Source: an uncultured Collinsella sp.
Lineage (GTDB): Bacteria > Actinomycetota > Coriobacteriia > Coriobacteriales > Coriobacteriaceae
Reading direction: 5' to 3'
Assembly (NCBI GenBank): GCA_902488525.1
Contig: CABTWP010000026.1
Span: forward strand, 1-28,742
DNA length: 28,742 bases
Positions 1-6,916 of the stretch are shown here, piece after piece (position 1 is the first letter of the stretch; every line of letters starts with the position of its first letter). The notes beneath the pieces are model-generated. The model saw nothing but the letters and a program-made list of their open reading frames with translations. It did not search any database and was not told the DNA's origin. Position numbers and translations under genes: made by a program.

Positions 1-186
1 AATCTGACGTTCAACTTCAAGGGCGCGACCAGAAGGTCAGCGCCCTTTCGTTTCACGTCACCTTGTCTCAAATGCGACCCGCTCGCTGTCCGTTCTCTAC
101 CTGCGGCGTCGTCTTGCTCCGAATGCGGCTCGCTCGCTGTCGTTGCCGAAACATCGGCGTTGCCGGACTAGTCATTGGGGACGTTC
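1..186 (+). repeat. Partial composite intergenic repeat, copy 1
   Basis: No gene is visible here. The segment matches the repeats at 3400-3680 and 24721-25013. It starts with the shared track AATCTGACGTTCAACTTC, followed by a hairpin at 19-47 with a GACC-AGAA-GGTC cap, a one-nucleotide bulge (A39) and a GC-rich lower stem (GGGCG with CGCCC). The shared phrases CTACCTGCGGCG (about 99-110) and TCATTGGGGACGTTC (172-186) follow. The left half of the element lies outside the window, so the outer helix cannot be judged. The hairpin ends in CCCTTTCG, so it could act as a weak terminator for a gene to the left. Confidence 0.7.
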
Positions 187-206
187 ATAAATGACTACTC
201 AGGAAT

Positions 207-270
207 GAGCGTGGATAATCTCCCGTTTTTGGCCTGTGTGCGGGCTCAAAGTGGGAGATTATCCGCGCTC
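207..270. repeat. GATAATCTCCC hairpin repeat, left copy flanking fic
   Basis: This is an imperfect 18-bp inverted repeat. Arms at 207-224 (GAGCGTGGATAATCTCCC) and 253-270 pair with one G-T-type mismatch around a loop containing TTTTTGGC and CTCAAAGT. A near-identical element in the same orientation lies at 1643-1712, on the other side of the Fic gene. It has no T-run on the fic (minus) strand, so it is not an obvious terminator. Confidence 0.85.
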
Positions 271-296
271 GCTTTAATTTGCTTGGGCTGCGATGC

Positions 297-1469
297 CTAT
301 CTAATCGGCTCGGCGTCTTCCCTGAGAATCGAAAGATACTCTTCATACCCGTACTGCCGGTATCTCTGTCTTGACTCGTCGAGCGGACGGAGGATACCCA
401 ATTCTTCAAATGATTTGACGAGCGAGCTCGCGGTACTCCTGCCGATATCGAGTTGGGCAGCGATGAATGCGGTGTCGACGATGGGGTGCTCTTCAAGAAT
501 GCCCAACAGCCTTTGCCCGTTTGCAGCGGTCCTTCCGAGATTTTCGGTAATGGTTGCTGTGGAACGGTTATGGAGGTCAACAAGGTTTTTTAAAGACCCT
601 ACCGAGTCCTTCGCACTCTCGAGAAGACTGTTGCAGAAAAACTCTATCCATTCCTCGTAAGTGCCTCTCTCCCTTACGGATGTGAGTTGCCGGTAGTACT
701 CGCTTCGATTTTTCTTGAACTGGAACGATGGATAGAACAAGCAAGAATGAAGAACGCCATCATTGATGAGCATAAGTGTAATGAGAAGCCTGCCCAGGCG
801 ACCGTTTCCGTCTAGGAATGGATGGGCAGTTTCAAATTGGTAATGGACGAGCGCCGCCCGCACAATCGGATCCATTTCGACTTGAGGCTCATTGATAAAG
901 CGTTCGAGGTCCTGGAGCGTGTTACTCAAATCTTCAATGTTTGGAGGGACAAACGATGCGGTTGCAATGGTGCAGCCTGAGGGGCCAATCCAGTTTTGTG
1001 AGGAGCGCAGCTCGCCTGGATTCTTCTCCGTTCCGCGCACTCCGTCCAGCAGGACCGCATGAACTTGCCTAAGAAGTCTCGTGCACAAGGGCATCTTTTT
1101 GAGCAGTTCTACGCCGCGGTCGACAGCACGGACGTAATTCACGACGTCTGCGACATCTTTATGATGGAGTTGTGTTTGCGATGGACTAAGTAGGTCGTCA
1201 AACGTGCACTGGGTTCCCTCAATTTGCGAAGAAAGGAGTGCTTCTTTGCGCACGTACATTGTCAGATACATGTCGGCGTTGGGAACAAAGTAGAGCATGC
1301 CTTCAAGCTCTCCAAGCTTTCGTGAGCATGCGGAAAGCGTGCGATAGGTTTCCTCGGTGAGGTTTAGCTGCCTCAATGATTGCAAGGGCGTTGGAAAAAA
1401 CGAATAGTAAGCCAATTTCCCCGATAGATTATTGCGGAGCGTTCCCTGGCCGTTCTCCTCGATTTGCAT
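297..1469 (-). CDS. Fic-family protein (AMP-transferase type) with C-terminal winged helix
   Basis: Fic enzymes transfer AMP, or less often another nucleotide moiety, to a hydroxyl on a target protein. From the chosen start the protein has 390 residues. An N-terminal Fic_N region carries the class II inhibitory motif SSQIEGT (80-86, Glu84). The core motif HPFLDGNGRLGR (from His216) holds the catalytic His and the phosphate-binding loop. The C-terminal ~70 residues read as a winged helix (IAAQLDIGRSTASSLVKSF). An ATG at 1481 extends the frame by four codons but has no ribosome site. The ATG at 1469 is preceded by GGAGGG at good spacing, so I chose it. Glu84 and the intact motif suggest an active, self-inhibited enzyme. 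The gene stands alone, without a Doc/Phd or FicA-like partner. The winged helix and upstream palindromes suggest autoregulation. The target is unknown. Confidence 0.9.
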   Translation of the reverse strand: MQIEENGQGTLRNNLSGKLAYYSFFPTPLQSLRQLNLTEETYRTLSACSRKLGELEGMLYFVPNADMYLTMYVRKEALLSSQIEGTQCTFDDLLSPSQTQLHHKDVADVVNYVRAVDRGVELLKKMPLCTRLLRQVHAVLLDGVRGTEKNPGELRSSQNWIGPSGCTIATASFVPPNIEDLSNTLQDLERFINEPQVEMDPIVRAALVHYQFETAHPFLDGNGRLGRLLITLMLINDGVLHSCLFYPSFQFKKNRSEYYRQLTSVRERGTYEEWIEFFCNSLLESAKDSVGSLKNLVDLHNRSTATITENLGRTAANGQRLLGILEEHPIVDTAFIAAQLDIGRSTASSLVKSFEELGILRPLDESRQRYRQYGYEEYLSILREDAEPIR

Positions 1470-1496
1470 CGCGCCCTCCATATCTTTAGTGCCGGA

Positions 1497-1598
1497 AACT
1501 CGTTATTAGGCTAATCATATCAATTCTAATAACGAGTTTAAGGATTAAATAATTATTAGAATTGATGTAAACAATCTAATGATGAGAAGTCGTTATTA
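1497..1598 (-). promoter_or_regulatory. AT-rich palindromic array upstream of fic: candidate operator and promoter
   Basis: Two overlapping perfect inverted repeats are visible. One is 13 bp (1497-1509 AACTCGTTATTAG with 1526-1538). The other is 14 bp (1519-1532 with 1553-1566 TTATTAGAATTGAT). A further half-site GTTATTA lies at 1592-1598. On the minus strand a weak promoter can be drawn: TTAAAC (1541-1536), a 16-bp spacer, then TATGAT (1519-1514). The first palindrome would straddle that -10. The repeated TTATTAG half-sites fit binding by a dimeric winged-helix protein, possibly the Fic protein itself; this is inference. Confidence 0.6.
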
Positions 1599-1642
1599 CT
1601 TGACCATGGAGCTCGGCTTGGTACAAGAGGGTCATCCAAAAT

Positions 1643-1712
1643 GAACGTGGATAATCTCCCGTTTTTGGCTCGGTGACGGCCTCAAAGTCAAAGTGGGAGA
1701 TTATCCACGCTC
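1643..1712. repeat. GATAATCTCCC hairpin repeat, right copy flanking fic
   Basis: Arms at 1643-1660 and 1695-1712 form the same hairpin as at 207-270, with the same loop phrases (TTTTTGGC, CCTCAAAGT). The two copies are directly oriented and about 1.44 kb apart, enclosing the fic gene and its operator region. Confidence 0.85.
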
Positions 1713-1980
1713 GTTAGTTAAGCGTCCGAAAATCCACACTCGCCAAACCTACCAAAAAGGGACGGGTTTATTTTGGCACGTTTCGGTCGGTATCAGGAAG
1801 TGTCAGGGACGGGGCGGCGGCAGGACTCGAGAGCGAAAAGAAGTATCGGGTTTGGCGTGCCCGCTTCTGCCCGTCCCGCGCGTGGGCGATACTCGGCTTA
1901 TCGAACCGCGATGCAAAGGAGATGCTCATCCCACGAGCACTACCGAGAAGGGCTCGCGATTCGAGTCCCCACCTTAGCAT
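1713..1980. other. Non-coding stretch with half of an AAAAAGGGAC repeat
   Basis: No convincing gene is seen between the Fic cassette and the EIIA promoter. Around 1750-1775 the sequence ACCAAAAAGGGACGGGTTTATTTTGG matches, in two blocks, the left half of the long palindrome at 9791-9861. Here the right half is missing, so this looks like a decayed copy. A weak stem (GTATCG 1843-1848 with CGATAC 1887-1892) is also present. Confidence 0.5.
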
Positions 1981-2002
1981 TCGAACCATTTGGCACTATA
2001 AT
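1974..2002 (+). promoter_or_regulatory. Promoter of the EIIA gene
   Basis: TTAGCA (1974-1979) and a perfect TATAAT (1997-2002) are separated by 17 bp. This is a good sigma-70-type promoter placed about 50 bp before the ATG at 2052. It also argues against the longer frame that opens further upstream. Confidence 0.75.
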
Positions 2003-2051
2003 TACCGTAGGCATGCGCACAACGTTGCGCTTAATCAAGAGGAGAAAACGT

Positions 2052-2588
2052 ATGGGTCTGTTTGATATGTTCAAGAAGAAGGCTGAGCCCGCGGCTGCCG
2101 CTGCTCCGGCCTCCATCTCTGCTTCTGCCGGCGCCGACGTGCTGTGCTCGCCCGTCAAGGGCAAGGTCATCAAGATGGCCGACGTGCCCGATCCCGTCTT
2201 TGGTGGCGAGGTTCTGGGCAAGGGCTGTGCCGTGTGGCCCGAGGACGATCTGGTCTACGCTCCCTGCGACGGTAAGGTGACCGTCACCATGGGTCACGCC
2301 GTGGGTCTGCAGTCCGATAGCGGCATCGAGGTTCTGGTGCACGTTGGCGTCGATACCGTCAACATGAACGGCGATGGCTTCGAGGGCTTCGTCAAGGCCG
2401 ACGACGTTGTGAAGGCTGGCCAGCCCATACTCAAGATCGACCGCGCCAAGATCGCCGCTGCCGGTTACAAGGACTGCGTCGTGGTGGCCGTGTCCAACAC
2501 CGCCGAGTTTGCCGATGTCGAGCTTACCGTCGAGGCCGACTCCGCCGTCGCCGCCGGTGACGCCATCGTTAAGGTCGTTCGCAAGTAA
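2052..2588 (+). CDS. crr: PTS glucose-type EIIA protein (Crr-like)
   Basis: This is the phosphocarrier of the sugar phosphotransferase system. It takes phosphate from HPr and passes it to a sugar EIIB domain. The product has 178 residues. A short basic start (MGLFDMFKKK) and an Ala/Pro-rich linker to about residue 28 precede the EIIA beta-sandwich. The two conserved histidines are visible: His82 in GHAVGLQSDSG and His97 in VHVGVDTV, the expected phospho-acceptor. The frame is open upstream to 1773, but ATG 2052 has AGGAG at 2040-2044 and lies just downstream of a strong promoter, so I use it. There are no IIB or IIC genes beside it, so it probably serves partners encoded elsewhere. In low-GC Gram-positives free-standing EIIA is less usual than fused forms. 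A regulatory role in carbon control is possible but not shown here. Confidence 0.92.
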   Translation: MGLFDMFKKKAEPAAAAAPASISASAGADVLCSPVKGKVIKMADVPDPVFGGEVLGKGCAVWPEDDLVYAPCDGKVTVTMGHAVGLQSDSGIEVLVHVGVDTVNMNGDGFEGFVKADDVVKAGQPILKIDRAKIAAAGYKDCVVVAVSNTAEFADVELTVEADSAVAAGDAIVKVVRK

Positions 2589-2612
2589 ACTGCGGCGTCC
2601 AAAGGATGTGCA

Positions 2613-2643
2613 AGGGTGGTCGGGTTTTCCGGCCACCTTTTTA
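2613..2643 (+). terminator. Rho-independent terminator after the EIIA gene
   Basis: GGTGGTCGG (2615-2623) pairs with CCGGCCACC (2629-2637) with one G-T pair and a short GTTTT loop. A T-run follows at 2638-2642. Confidence 0.85.
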
Positions 2644-2728
2644 TTGCACCGTGGGGAAGCGTTTTATTGCACGTTGGGCGGGCTTGCAAACCGTTCGGAC
2701 GCTAAAACGAACCGACCACGCCTTCGCG

Positions 2729-2758
2729 TTGCCGAGGGTGTTCATAAGTGGATAGTAT
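2729..2758 (+). promoter_or_regulatory. Possible promoter of the lipoprotein gene
   Basis: TTGCCG (2729-2734) and TAGTAT (2753-2758) lie 18 bp apart, about 65 bp before the start codon. Each matches the consensus at four positions, so this is only a plausible site. The terminator at 2613-2643 means the lipoprotein gene needs its own promoter. Confidence 0.35.
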
Positions 2759-2823
2759 GGGCTTACTTATTACAACGTGCGCCGTGTCTGGGAAGCACGG
2801 TGCCGCTTATTGGGAGGAACAAC

Positions 2824-3381
2824 ATGAAAAAGAAGCTGCTGCTTGCGCCCCTCATGGCCGTCTTGGTTGCATGCGTGGTCTTGCTTTCCGGTTGCGGAGG
2901 CCCTTCGATCGAGGAACTCATTACCGAGGATCTTACGACTCAGTTTGACGAGGTCAAGAACGGTGGCGACGACTTCCTTTCTGGTCTGGAGGAAGCTTCG
3001 GGCGACGAGTTCGAGCAGCTGGGTATCGATCCCAAGGAGTATGCCAAGACCTATCTCGAGGGCTTTGACTACAAGATCGGCGACGTGACGGTCGACGAGG
3101 ACAAGGGTGTCGCGACCGCCGAGGTCTCTATCACCTGCAAGTCTATGAACAAGATCGTCGAGGACTTCTCCACCCAGTATCAGGAGAAGGTCGCCGCGCT
3201 TGACACGGTTCCTTCCGATGACGAGCTGTACAAGATGGCCGGTCAGGTTATGGTCGATGTGACCAAGGCCACCGAGCCCAGGAAGACCACGGTTATCTTC
3301 AAGTACACCTGCAACGACGATGGCGAGTGGTCTGCCGACGACTCCGTCAACTCCGAGATGATGGATGCAATGCTGAGCTAG
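2824..3381 (+). CDS. Small secreted lipoprotein of unknown function
   Basis: The product has 185 residues. Its N-terminus is a lipoprotein signal: basic MKKK, a hydrophobic stretch, then the lipobox LSGC with lipidation expected on Cys24. The mature part is acidic (several Glu/Asp-rich helices around residues 28-75). It then shows beta-type stretches such as DVTVDEDKGVATAEVSI and KTTVIFKYTCNDDGEWSAD, a pattern seen in small extracytoplasmic domains that fold like NTF2 or Ig-like modules. I cannot assign a family with confidence. ATG 2824 is supported by GGAGG at 2813-2817. It would be anchored to the outer face of the cytoplasmic membrane. The gene is monocistronic, followed directly by a composite repeat element. 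Confidence 0.85.
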   Translation: MKKKLLLAPLMAVLVACVVLLSGCGGPSIEELITEDLTTQFDEVKNGGDDFLSGLEEASGDEFEQLGIDPKEYAKTYLEGFDYKIGDVTVDEDKGVATAEVSITCKSMNKIVEDFSTQYQEKVAALDTVPSDDELYKMAGQVMVDVTKATEPRKTTVIFKYTCNDDGEWSADDSVNSEMMDAMLS

Positions 3382-3399
3382 GGGGTTACGCGGTAGTTC

Positions 3400-3539
3400 G
3401 TTACGGCGTTTTACCAAACGCCGCAACTGCTCGATGCTGCAAGCCCGCCAGAGCGGCAATCTGCCTTTCAACTTCAGCGGCATGACCAAAAGGTCAATGC
3501 CGCCTTGTTTCAAGGCACCTTGCTCGCTCTGGCGGGCTT
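3400..3539 (+). repeat. Composite structured intergenic element, copy 2
   Basis: Three helices can be drawn. P1 pairs CGGCGTTT (3404-3411) with AAACGCCG (3416-3423), extended by GTT/AAC. The shared linker GCTCGATGCTGC follows. P2 is a perfect 15-bp helix between 3441-3455 and 3525-3539 (AAGCCCGCCAGAGCG and its complement). P3, nested inside P2, is a hairpin at 3477-3503 with stem GCGGCAT/ATGCCGC, a one-nucleotide bulge at A3496 and the cap GACC-AAAA-GGTC. The element starts 18 bp after the lipoprotein stop codon. The copy at 24721-24861 has the same plan with different, still pairing bases. Confidence 0.8.
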
Positions 3540-3594
3540 TCGCTGTCGTTGCCAAAACAACGGCGTTCCCTTGGCTGGCTTAAAGTGGCACTTG

Positions 3595-3680
3595 TACCTG
3601 CGGCGTTGCTATGGTGGTCATTGGGGCGGTACTTGGGGACGTTCCTTTTCTGCCGGTAGTTGGGGACACTCCTTGTGCCA
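3595..3680 (+). repeat. GGGGACGTTCC repeat block
   Basis: The block contains CTACCTGCGGCG-like, GTCATTGGGG, ACTTGGGGACGTTCC and GTTGGGGACACTCC phrases. The same phrases in the same order occur at 24885-25013 and, in part, at 99-186. In all three places the block follows the structured element. Short GGGGAC-type repeats of this kind are often linked to Y1 (IS200-like/RAYT) transposases in other bacteria; no such gene is in this window. Confidence 0.6.
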
Positions 3681-3704
3681 GCGTTGCATCGAGTGCTTGG
3701 GAAG

Positions 3705-3870
3705 ATGCGACCCGGTTTTTGGTCAAATTCCGGGTCGCATTTTCCGGATGGGGTGGGTTGCGGAAAGTGCGACCCGGAATATTGCTCTGAAACGGGATGC
3801 GGTTTCCCTGATGAATCTCAAACGGAAAGCGCATCCCATTCCGGAGCTCCAAAACGGGATGCGCTTTCCG
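3705..3870. repeat. REP-like hairpin cluster (GGGATGCGCTTTCCGC family)
   Basis: Palindromes stand side by side. ATGCGACCCGG (3705-3715) pairs with 3730-3740. GGGATGCG (3794-3801) pairs with CGCATCCC (3830-3837). Cys-coding frames are absent and no gene is seen. The strongest is a perfect 15-bp inverted repeat, CGGAAAGCGCATCCC (3823-3837) with 3856-3870, around a loop containing GGAGCTCC. The last two compete for the arm at 3830-3837, so only one can form at a time. A degenerate relative lies at 20047-20158. Confidence 0.75.
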
Positions 3871-3911
3871 CGCGGAAGAATTGTCGCAGCTGCGTTAAGC
3901 AGTGTCGCTCG

Positions 3912-4580
3912 TTACTCTCCCAGAATCAGCGCCGCGAGCTCTGCCTGGGTGTCCACCACGTAGTCGGCGCCGGTGGCTTCCAGCTCTGCGCGGCCGCGGA
4001 AACCCCAGCTGACACCCGCACTCTTAAGGCCGGCGTTGTGGCCGGTCAGGATATCGACATTGGAATCGCCTACGTAGAGCGTGGTCGCCGGGTCGGCGCC
4101 TAGCTCTTCCATCACATGCAGCGTAACAGGCGCCTCGGGCTTGGGGGGAAACGCATCGACGCGGCCCTGCACCAGCGCAAAGCGTTCGGAACCAAAATAC
4201 TTCTCGATAAGCGGAGCCGCCGAGACGTGGTCCTTGTTGGTGAGCACGGCAAGCTGCACGCCCGCGGCGCGCAGGCGGTCGAGCATCTCGATCGTACCGG
4301 CATAGGGGGCGGTGTGGTCCTCCTTGTGCTCGCCGTAATAAGCCCTAAACTCGGCAAGCGTCTGCTCAAACATGCGACCGTCGCCCGCATACTCGGCAGG
4401 CATAAAGCGTTCGACCAGCTTGAGCATGCCGTTTCCCACCTTGTAGCGGTACTCGTCTACGGCAAACGTGGGCCAGCCATGCATCTCGCAGGTATGGTTG
4501 CCGGCGGCCGCCAGGTCCTCGAGCGTGTTGAGGATGGTGCCGTCCAGGTCAAAGATCACATGGGAAAAAGCTGCTGCCAT
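3912..4580 (-). CDS. HAD-superfamily phosphatase, phosphoglycolate phosphatase-like
   Basis: The product has 222 residues and all four HAD motifs. Motif I is FDLDGTILNT near the N-terminus, with the nucleophilic Asp and the acid/base Asp. Motif II is LTNKD (the Thr). Motif III is the Lys of FPPKPEAP. Motif IV is YVGDSNVDILTGHNAG. The helical region between motifs I and II is a C1-type cap, as in Gph, PpaX and beta-phosphoglucomutase-like enzymes, so it should be a cytoplasmic small-molecule phosphatase. The exact substrate cannot be read from sequence. A start at 4595 would add five residues but lacks a ribosome site; ATG 4580 has GGGAG 5 nt upstream. It is the last gene of the minus-strand series, about 100 bp after hypE, and may be read through from the hyp operon. 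No functional link to hydrogenase is evident. Confidence 0.88.
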   Translation of the reverse strand: MAAAFSHVIFDLDGTILNTLEDLAAAGNHTCEMHGWPTFAVDEYRYKVGNGMLKLVERFMPAEYAGDGRMFEQTLAEFRAYYGEHKEDHTAPYAGTIEMLDRLRAAGVQLAVLTNKDHVSAAPLIEKYFGSERFALVQGRVDAFPPKPEAPVTLHVMEELGADPATTLYVGDSNVDILTGHNAGLKSAGVSWGFRGRAELEATGADYVVDTQAELAALILGE

Positions 4581-4684
4581 GAAAGCTCCCGTCATTGGGT
4601 TTCAAAACGCACCCCATGATACTGGGCATGCGTGCCGGGCATGTTTGGAATCTGAATATCTTTAATAGCCCTGAGCCTTTGTCG

Positions 4685-5719
4685 CTAGCAAATTCTCGGC
4701 AGCTGCTCTCCCACGAGCATGTCGAGGATGCGGGTCGATCCCCAGCCGGTGCGTACGCGCACGGCGGGTCGAGCGCCCTCGGCAAGCGGCAGCACGCGAC
4801 CGATGATGGCGGCGTTCTCGCCGTAGCGGGCGGCGCGCATGGCCGCCAGCGCGGCATCGGCCTGCTCGGCCGGCACCACGGCGACCATCTTGCCCTCGTT
4901 TGCCACCTGCAGAACGTCGTAGCCGAGCATCTCGCATGCCGCTTGCACGTCGGGGCGCACGGGCACGGCACTCTCGTCGATCTCCATGGCAACGCTGCTG
5001 GCCTGGGCAAACTCGTTGAGCGTGGATGCCAGGCCGCCGCGCGTGGGGTCGCGGAAGCAGCGGGTGTCGGGGGCGGCGGCGAGCACGTCGGCAATCAGAT
5101 GATTGAGCGGCGCAGCGTCGCTTTCGATGTTGCTCGAAAACGCCAAGCCCTCGCGCTGGCTCATGATAGCGATGCCGTGGTCGCCTAGCGTACCCGATAC
5201 CAGGATGGCGTCGCCGGGCCGACAGTTTGCACCGCTGAGCACTACGCCCGCGGGCACTTCGCCCACGCCGGCGGTATTGATGTAGACGCCGTCGGCACCG
5301 CCGCGCTCGACCACCTTGGTGTCGCCGGTGATAATCTTCACGCCTACCTCATGTGCCGTTTCGGCCATGGTCTGCACAATCTGGCGCAGCTTGTCCATGG
5401 GATAGCCCTCTTCGAGGATAAAACCGCATGAGAGGTAGCGCACGTTAGCGCCCGAGGTCGCGACGTCGTTGACGGTTCCGCATACGGCGAGACGGCCGAT
5501 ATTGCCGCCGGGGAAGAACTGCGGCGTTACCACAAAGCTGTCGGTCGACATGGCGATTCGCCCGCTTGCGGGCAGCGCGGCGACACCGGCATCGTTGCCC
5601 GCAAGCAGCTCGGGCGATCCAAAGGCATCCAAAAAGACCTCATCGATAATGCGCTTCATCATCTGACCGCCGGAGCCGTGGCCCAGCAGGACAGTGCTAT
5701 CGGTGGCAGTACGGGACAT
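4685..5719 (-). CDS. hypE: Hydrogenase maturation protein HypE
   Basis: HypE dehydrates the thiocarbamate on its own C-terminal cysteine to thiocyanate, using ATP, and so supplies cyanide ligands for the iron of [NiFe]-hydrogenase. The product has 344 residues, the normal length. It begins with the PurM/SelD-type signature GHGSGGQMMKRII and has the ATP-site stretches AMSTDSFVVTPQFFPGGNIG and DPTRGGLASTLNEFA. It ends with the required C-terminal motif PRIC, whose last Cys carries the carbamoyl group. The start at 5719 has GGAG 8 nt upstream. It follows hypD across an 81-bp gap holding a 10-bp inverted repeat. HypE works with HypF, which charges the Cys, and with HypC-HypD, which receive the cyanide; all are encoded upstream on the same strand. 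Confidence 0.97.
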   Translation of the reverse strand: MSRTATDSTVLLGHGSGGQMMKRIIDEVFLDAFGSPELLAGNDAGVAALPASGRIAMSTDSFVVTPQFFPGGNIGRLAVCGTVNDVATSGANVRYLSCGFILEEGYPMDKLRQIVQTMAETAHEVGVKIITGDTKVVERGGADGVYINTAGVGEVPAGVVLSGANCRPGDAILVSGTLGDHGIAIMSQREGLAFSSNIESDAAPLNHLIADVLAAAPDTRCFRDPTRGGLASTLNEFAQASSVAMEIDESAVPVRPDVQAACEMLGYDVLQVANEGKMVAVVPAEQADAALAAMRAARYGENAAIIGRVLPLAEGARPAVRVRTGWGSTRILDMLVGEQLPRIC

Positions 5720-5774
5720 ATCGAAAACTCCAATCGTGGGTGGAATTATATGGGTGAGGCGTAGCGTCGACCGG

Positions 5775-5798
5775 TCCGCCGTTCGTTGGAACGGCGGA
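5775..5798 (-). other. Perfect hairpin between hypD and hypE
   Basis: TCCGCCGTTC (5775-5784) and GAACGGCGGA (5789-5798) form a perfect 10-bp stem with a GTTG loop, immediately after the hypD stop codon. Neither strand has a T-run after it. It could slow ribosomes, mark an mRNA processing point or cause partial termination before hypE; the role is not known. Confidence 0.6.
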
Positions 5799-5800
5799 AC

Positions 5801-6916
5801 CTAGCAGTCGCGGTAGCGGTAGTACGCCGCGCAGCTGCCCTCGGAGCTCACCATGCAGGGGCCGACGGGGTGTTCGGGCGTACATGCGTGGCCGAACAAC
5901 GGGCAGTCGCTCGGCGTGATGGCACCGCGCAGCACGTCGCCGCAGCGGCACCCGCGTGGCTCAACCGTCGGTTCAATGGGCACGTCAAAGCGGGCGCCGG
6001 CATCAAAGCGCGCGAATTCGGGTCGGATGGAAAGACCCGAGTTGGCAATCGGTCCCAGCCCGCGCCACGTGGTGTCGCACGGCTCAAATACCTGCTCGAC
6101 CAGCTGGCGCGCTACGGGATTGCCGTCTGCATTGACGCCACGGCGGTAGGCGTTGTCGATCGCCGGCCTGTTCTCGACAATCATCTGGACCAGTATGCAG
6201 ATGCCCTGCAGAATATCGACCGGCTCAAATCCCGTGACCACGCCCGGGGTATCGAACTCATCGACCAAAAATCCAAAGGGTGCCAGGCCCGTGATGGTAG
6301 CGACGTGACCAGGCAGGATAAAGCCGTCGATGGTCGTCTCGGGGTCGTTGGAGATCGCGCGCAGGGCCGGCGGCGTGGTCTTGTGAGCACAATAGACCGA
6401 GAAGTTCTGGAGCCCGCACGCGTCGGCCTCCAGGATAGCGGCGGCAATGGTGGGCGTCGTGGTCTCAAAGCCGACGCCCATAAAGATGACCGGGCGTTCG
6501 GGATTTTGCTCGGCAATGTCGAGTGCGTCGAGTGGAGAGTAGACGATGCGGATGTCGCGCCCCGCCGCCTTTTGCGCGGCAAGCGAGGTGGACGATCCAG
6601 GCACGCGCATCATGTCGCCAAAGGTGGTGATGATGGCGCCGTCCATGTTGGAAAGCGCGATTGCGTGATCGATGTCGCGGTTGGCGGTGACGCAAACGGG
6701 GCACCCCGGGCCGCTTAGCAGTTTGAGTCCCGTCGGCATAATGGAGCGAAAGCCATAGCGGCCAATGCTCACGGTGTGCGTACCGCAGACTTCCATAAGG
6801 TTGATGCTGCGGTTGCCGACAAGCTCATGAATGCGATCGATGAGCTCGCGAGCCAGCTTGGGGTCGCGAAATGCCGAAAAGTCGATACCGGAGCGAACCG
6901 GCTGCGCCGCCGCCAC
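5801..6916 (-). CDS. hypD: Hydrogenase maturation protein HypD
   Basis: HypD is the [4Fe-4S] scaffold on which, together with HypC, the Fe(CN)2CO unit is assembled. The product has 371 residues, typical of the family. Conserved signatures are MEVCGTHT near residue 41, GPGCPVCV near 70, and the C-terminal cysteine-rich cluster region (GCRCGDVLRG, DCPLFGHACTPEHPVGPCM). GVGFETTTPT is also present. Translation starts with GTG at 6916, which shares one base with the TAG stop of hypC (TAGTG), so the two are translationally coupled. This matches their products, which form a complex. An iron-dependent oxygen-sensitive role fits an anaerobe. Confidence 0.97.
   Translation of the reverse strand: MAAAQPVRSGIDFSAFRDPKLARELIDRIHELVGNRSINLMEVCGTHTVSIGRYGFRSIMPTGLKLLSGPGCPVCVTANRDIDHAIALSNMDGAIITTFGDMMRVPGSSTSLAAQKAAGRDIRIVYSPLDALDIAEQNPERPVIFMGVGFETTTPTIAAAILEADACGLQNFSVYCAHKTTPPALRAISNDPETTIDGFILPGHVATITGLAPFGFLVDEFDTPGVVTGFEPVDILQGICILVQMIVENRPAIDNAYRRGVNADGNPVARQLVEQVFEPCDTTWRGLGPIANSGLSIRPEFARFDAGARFDVPIEPTVEPRGCRCGDVLRGAITPSDCPLFGHACTPEHPVGPCMVSSEGSCAAYYRYRDC

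Noticed and set aside
1945..1976. tRNA-like 3' end (GGCTCGCGATTCGAGTCCCC)
   Set aside because: The TTCGAGTCCC phrase looks like a T-arm, but the stems do not pair at the right spacing, and no anticodon or acceptor arm could be drawn upstream.
1773..2051. N-terminal extension of the EIIA protein by 93 codons
   Set aside because: The extension crosses the promoter and the ribosome site of the real start and has a non-protein-like composition.
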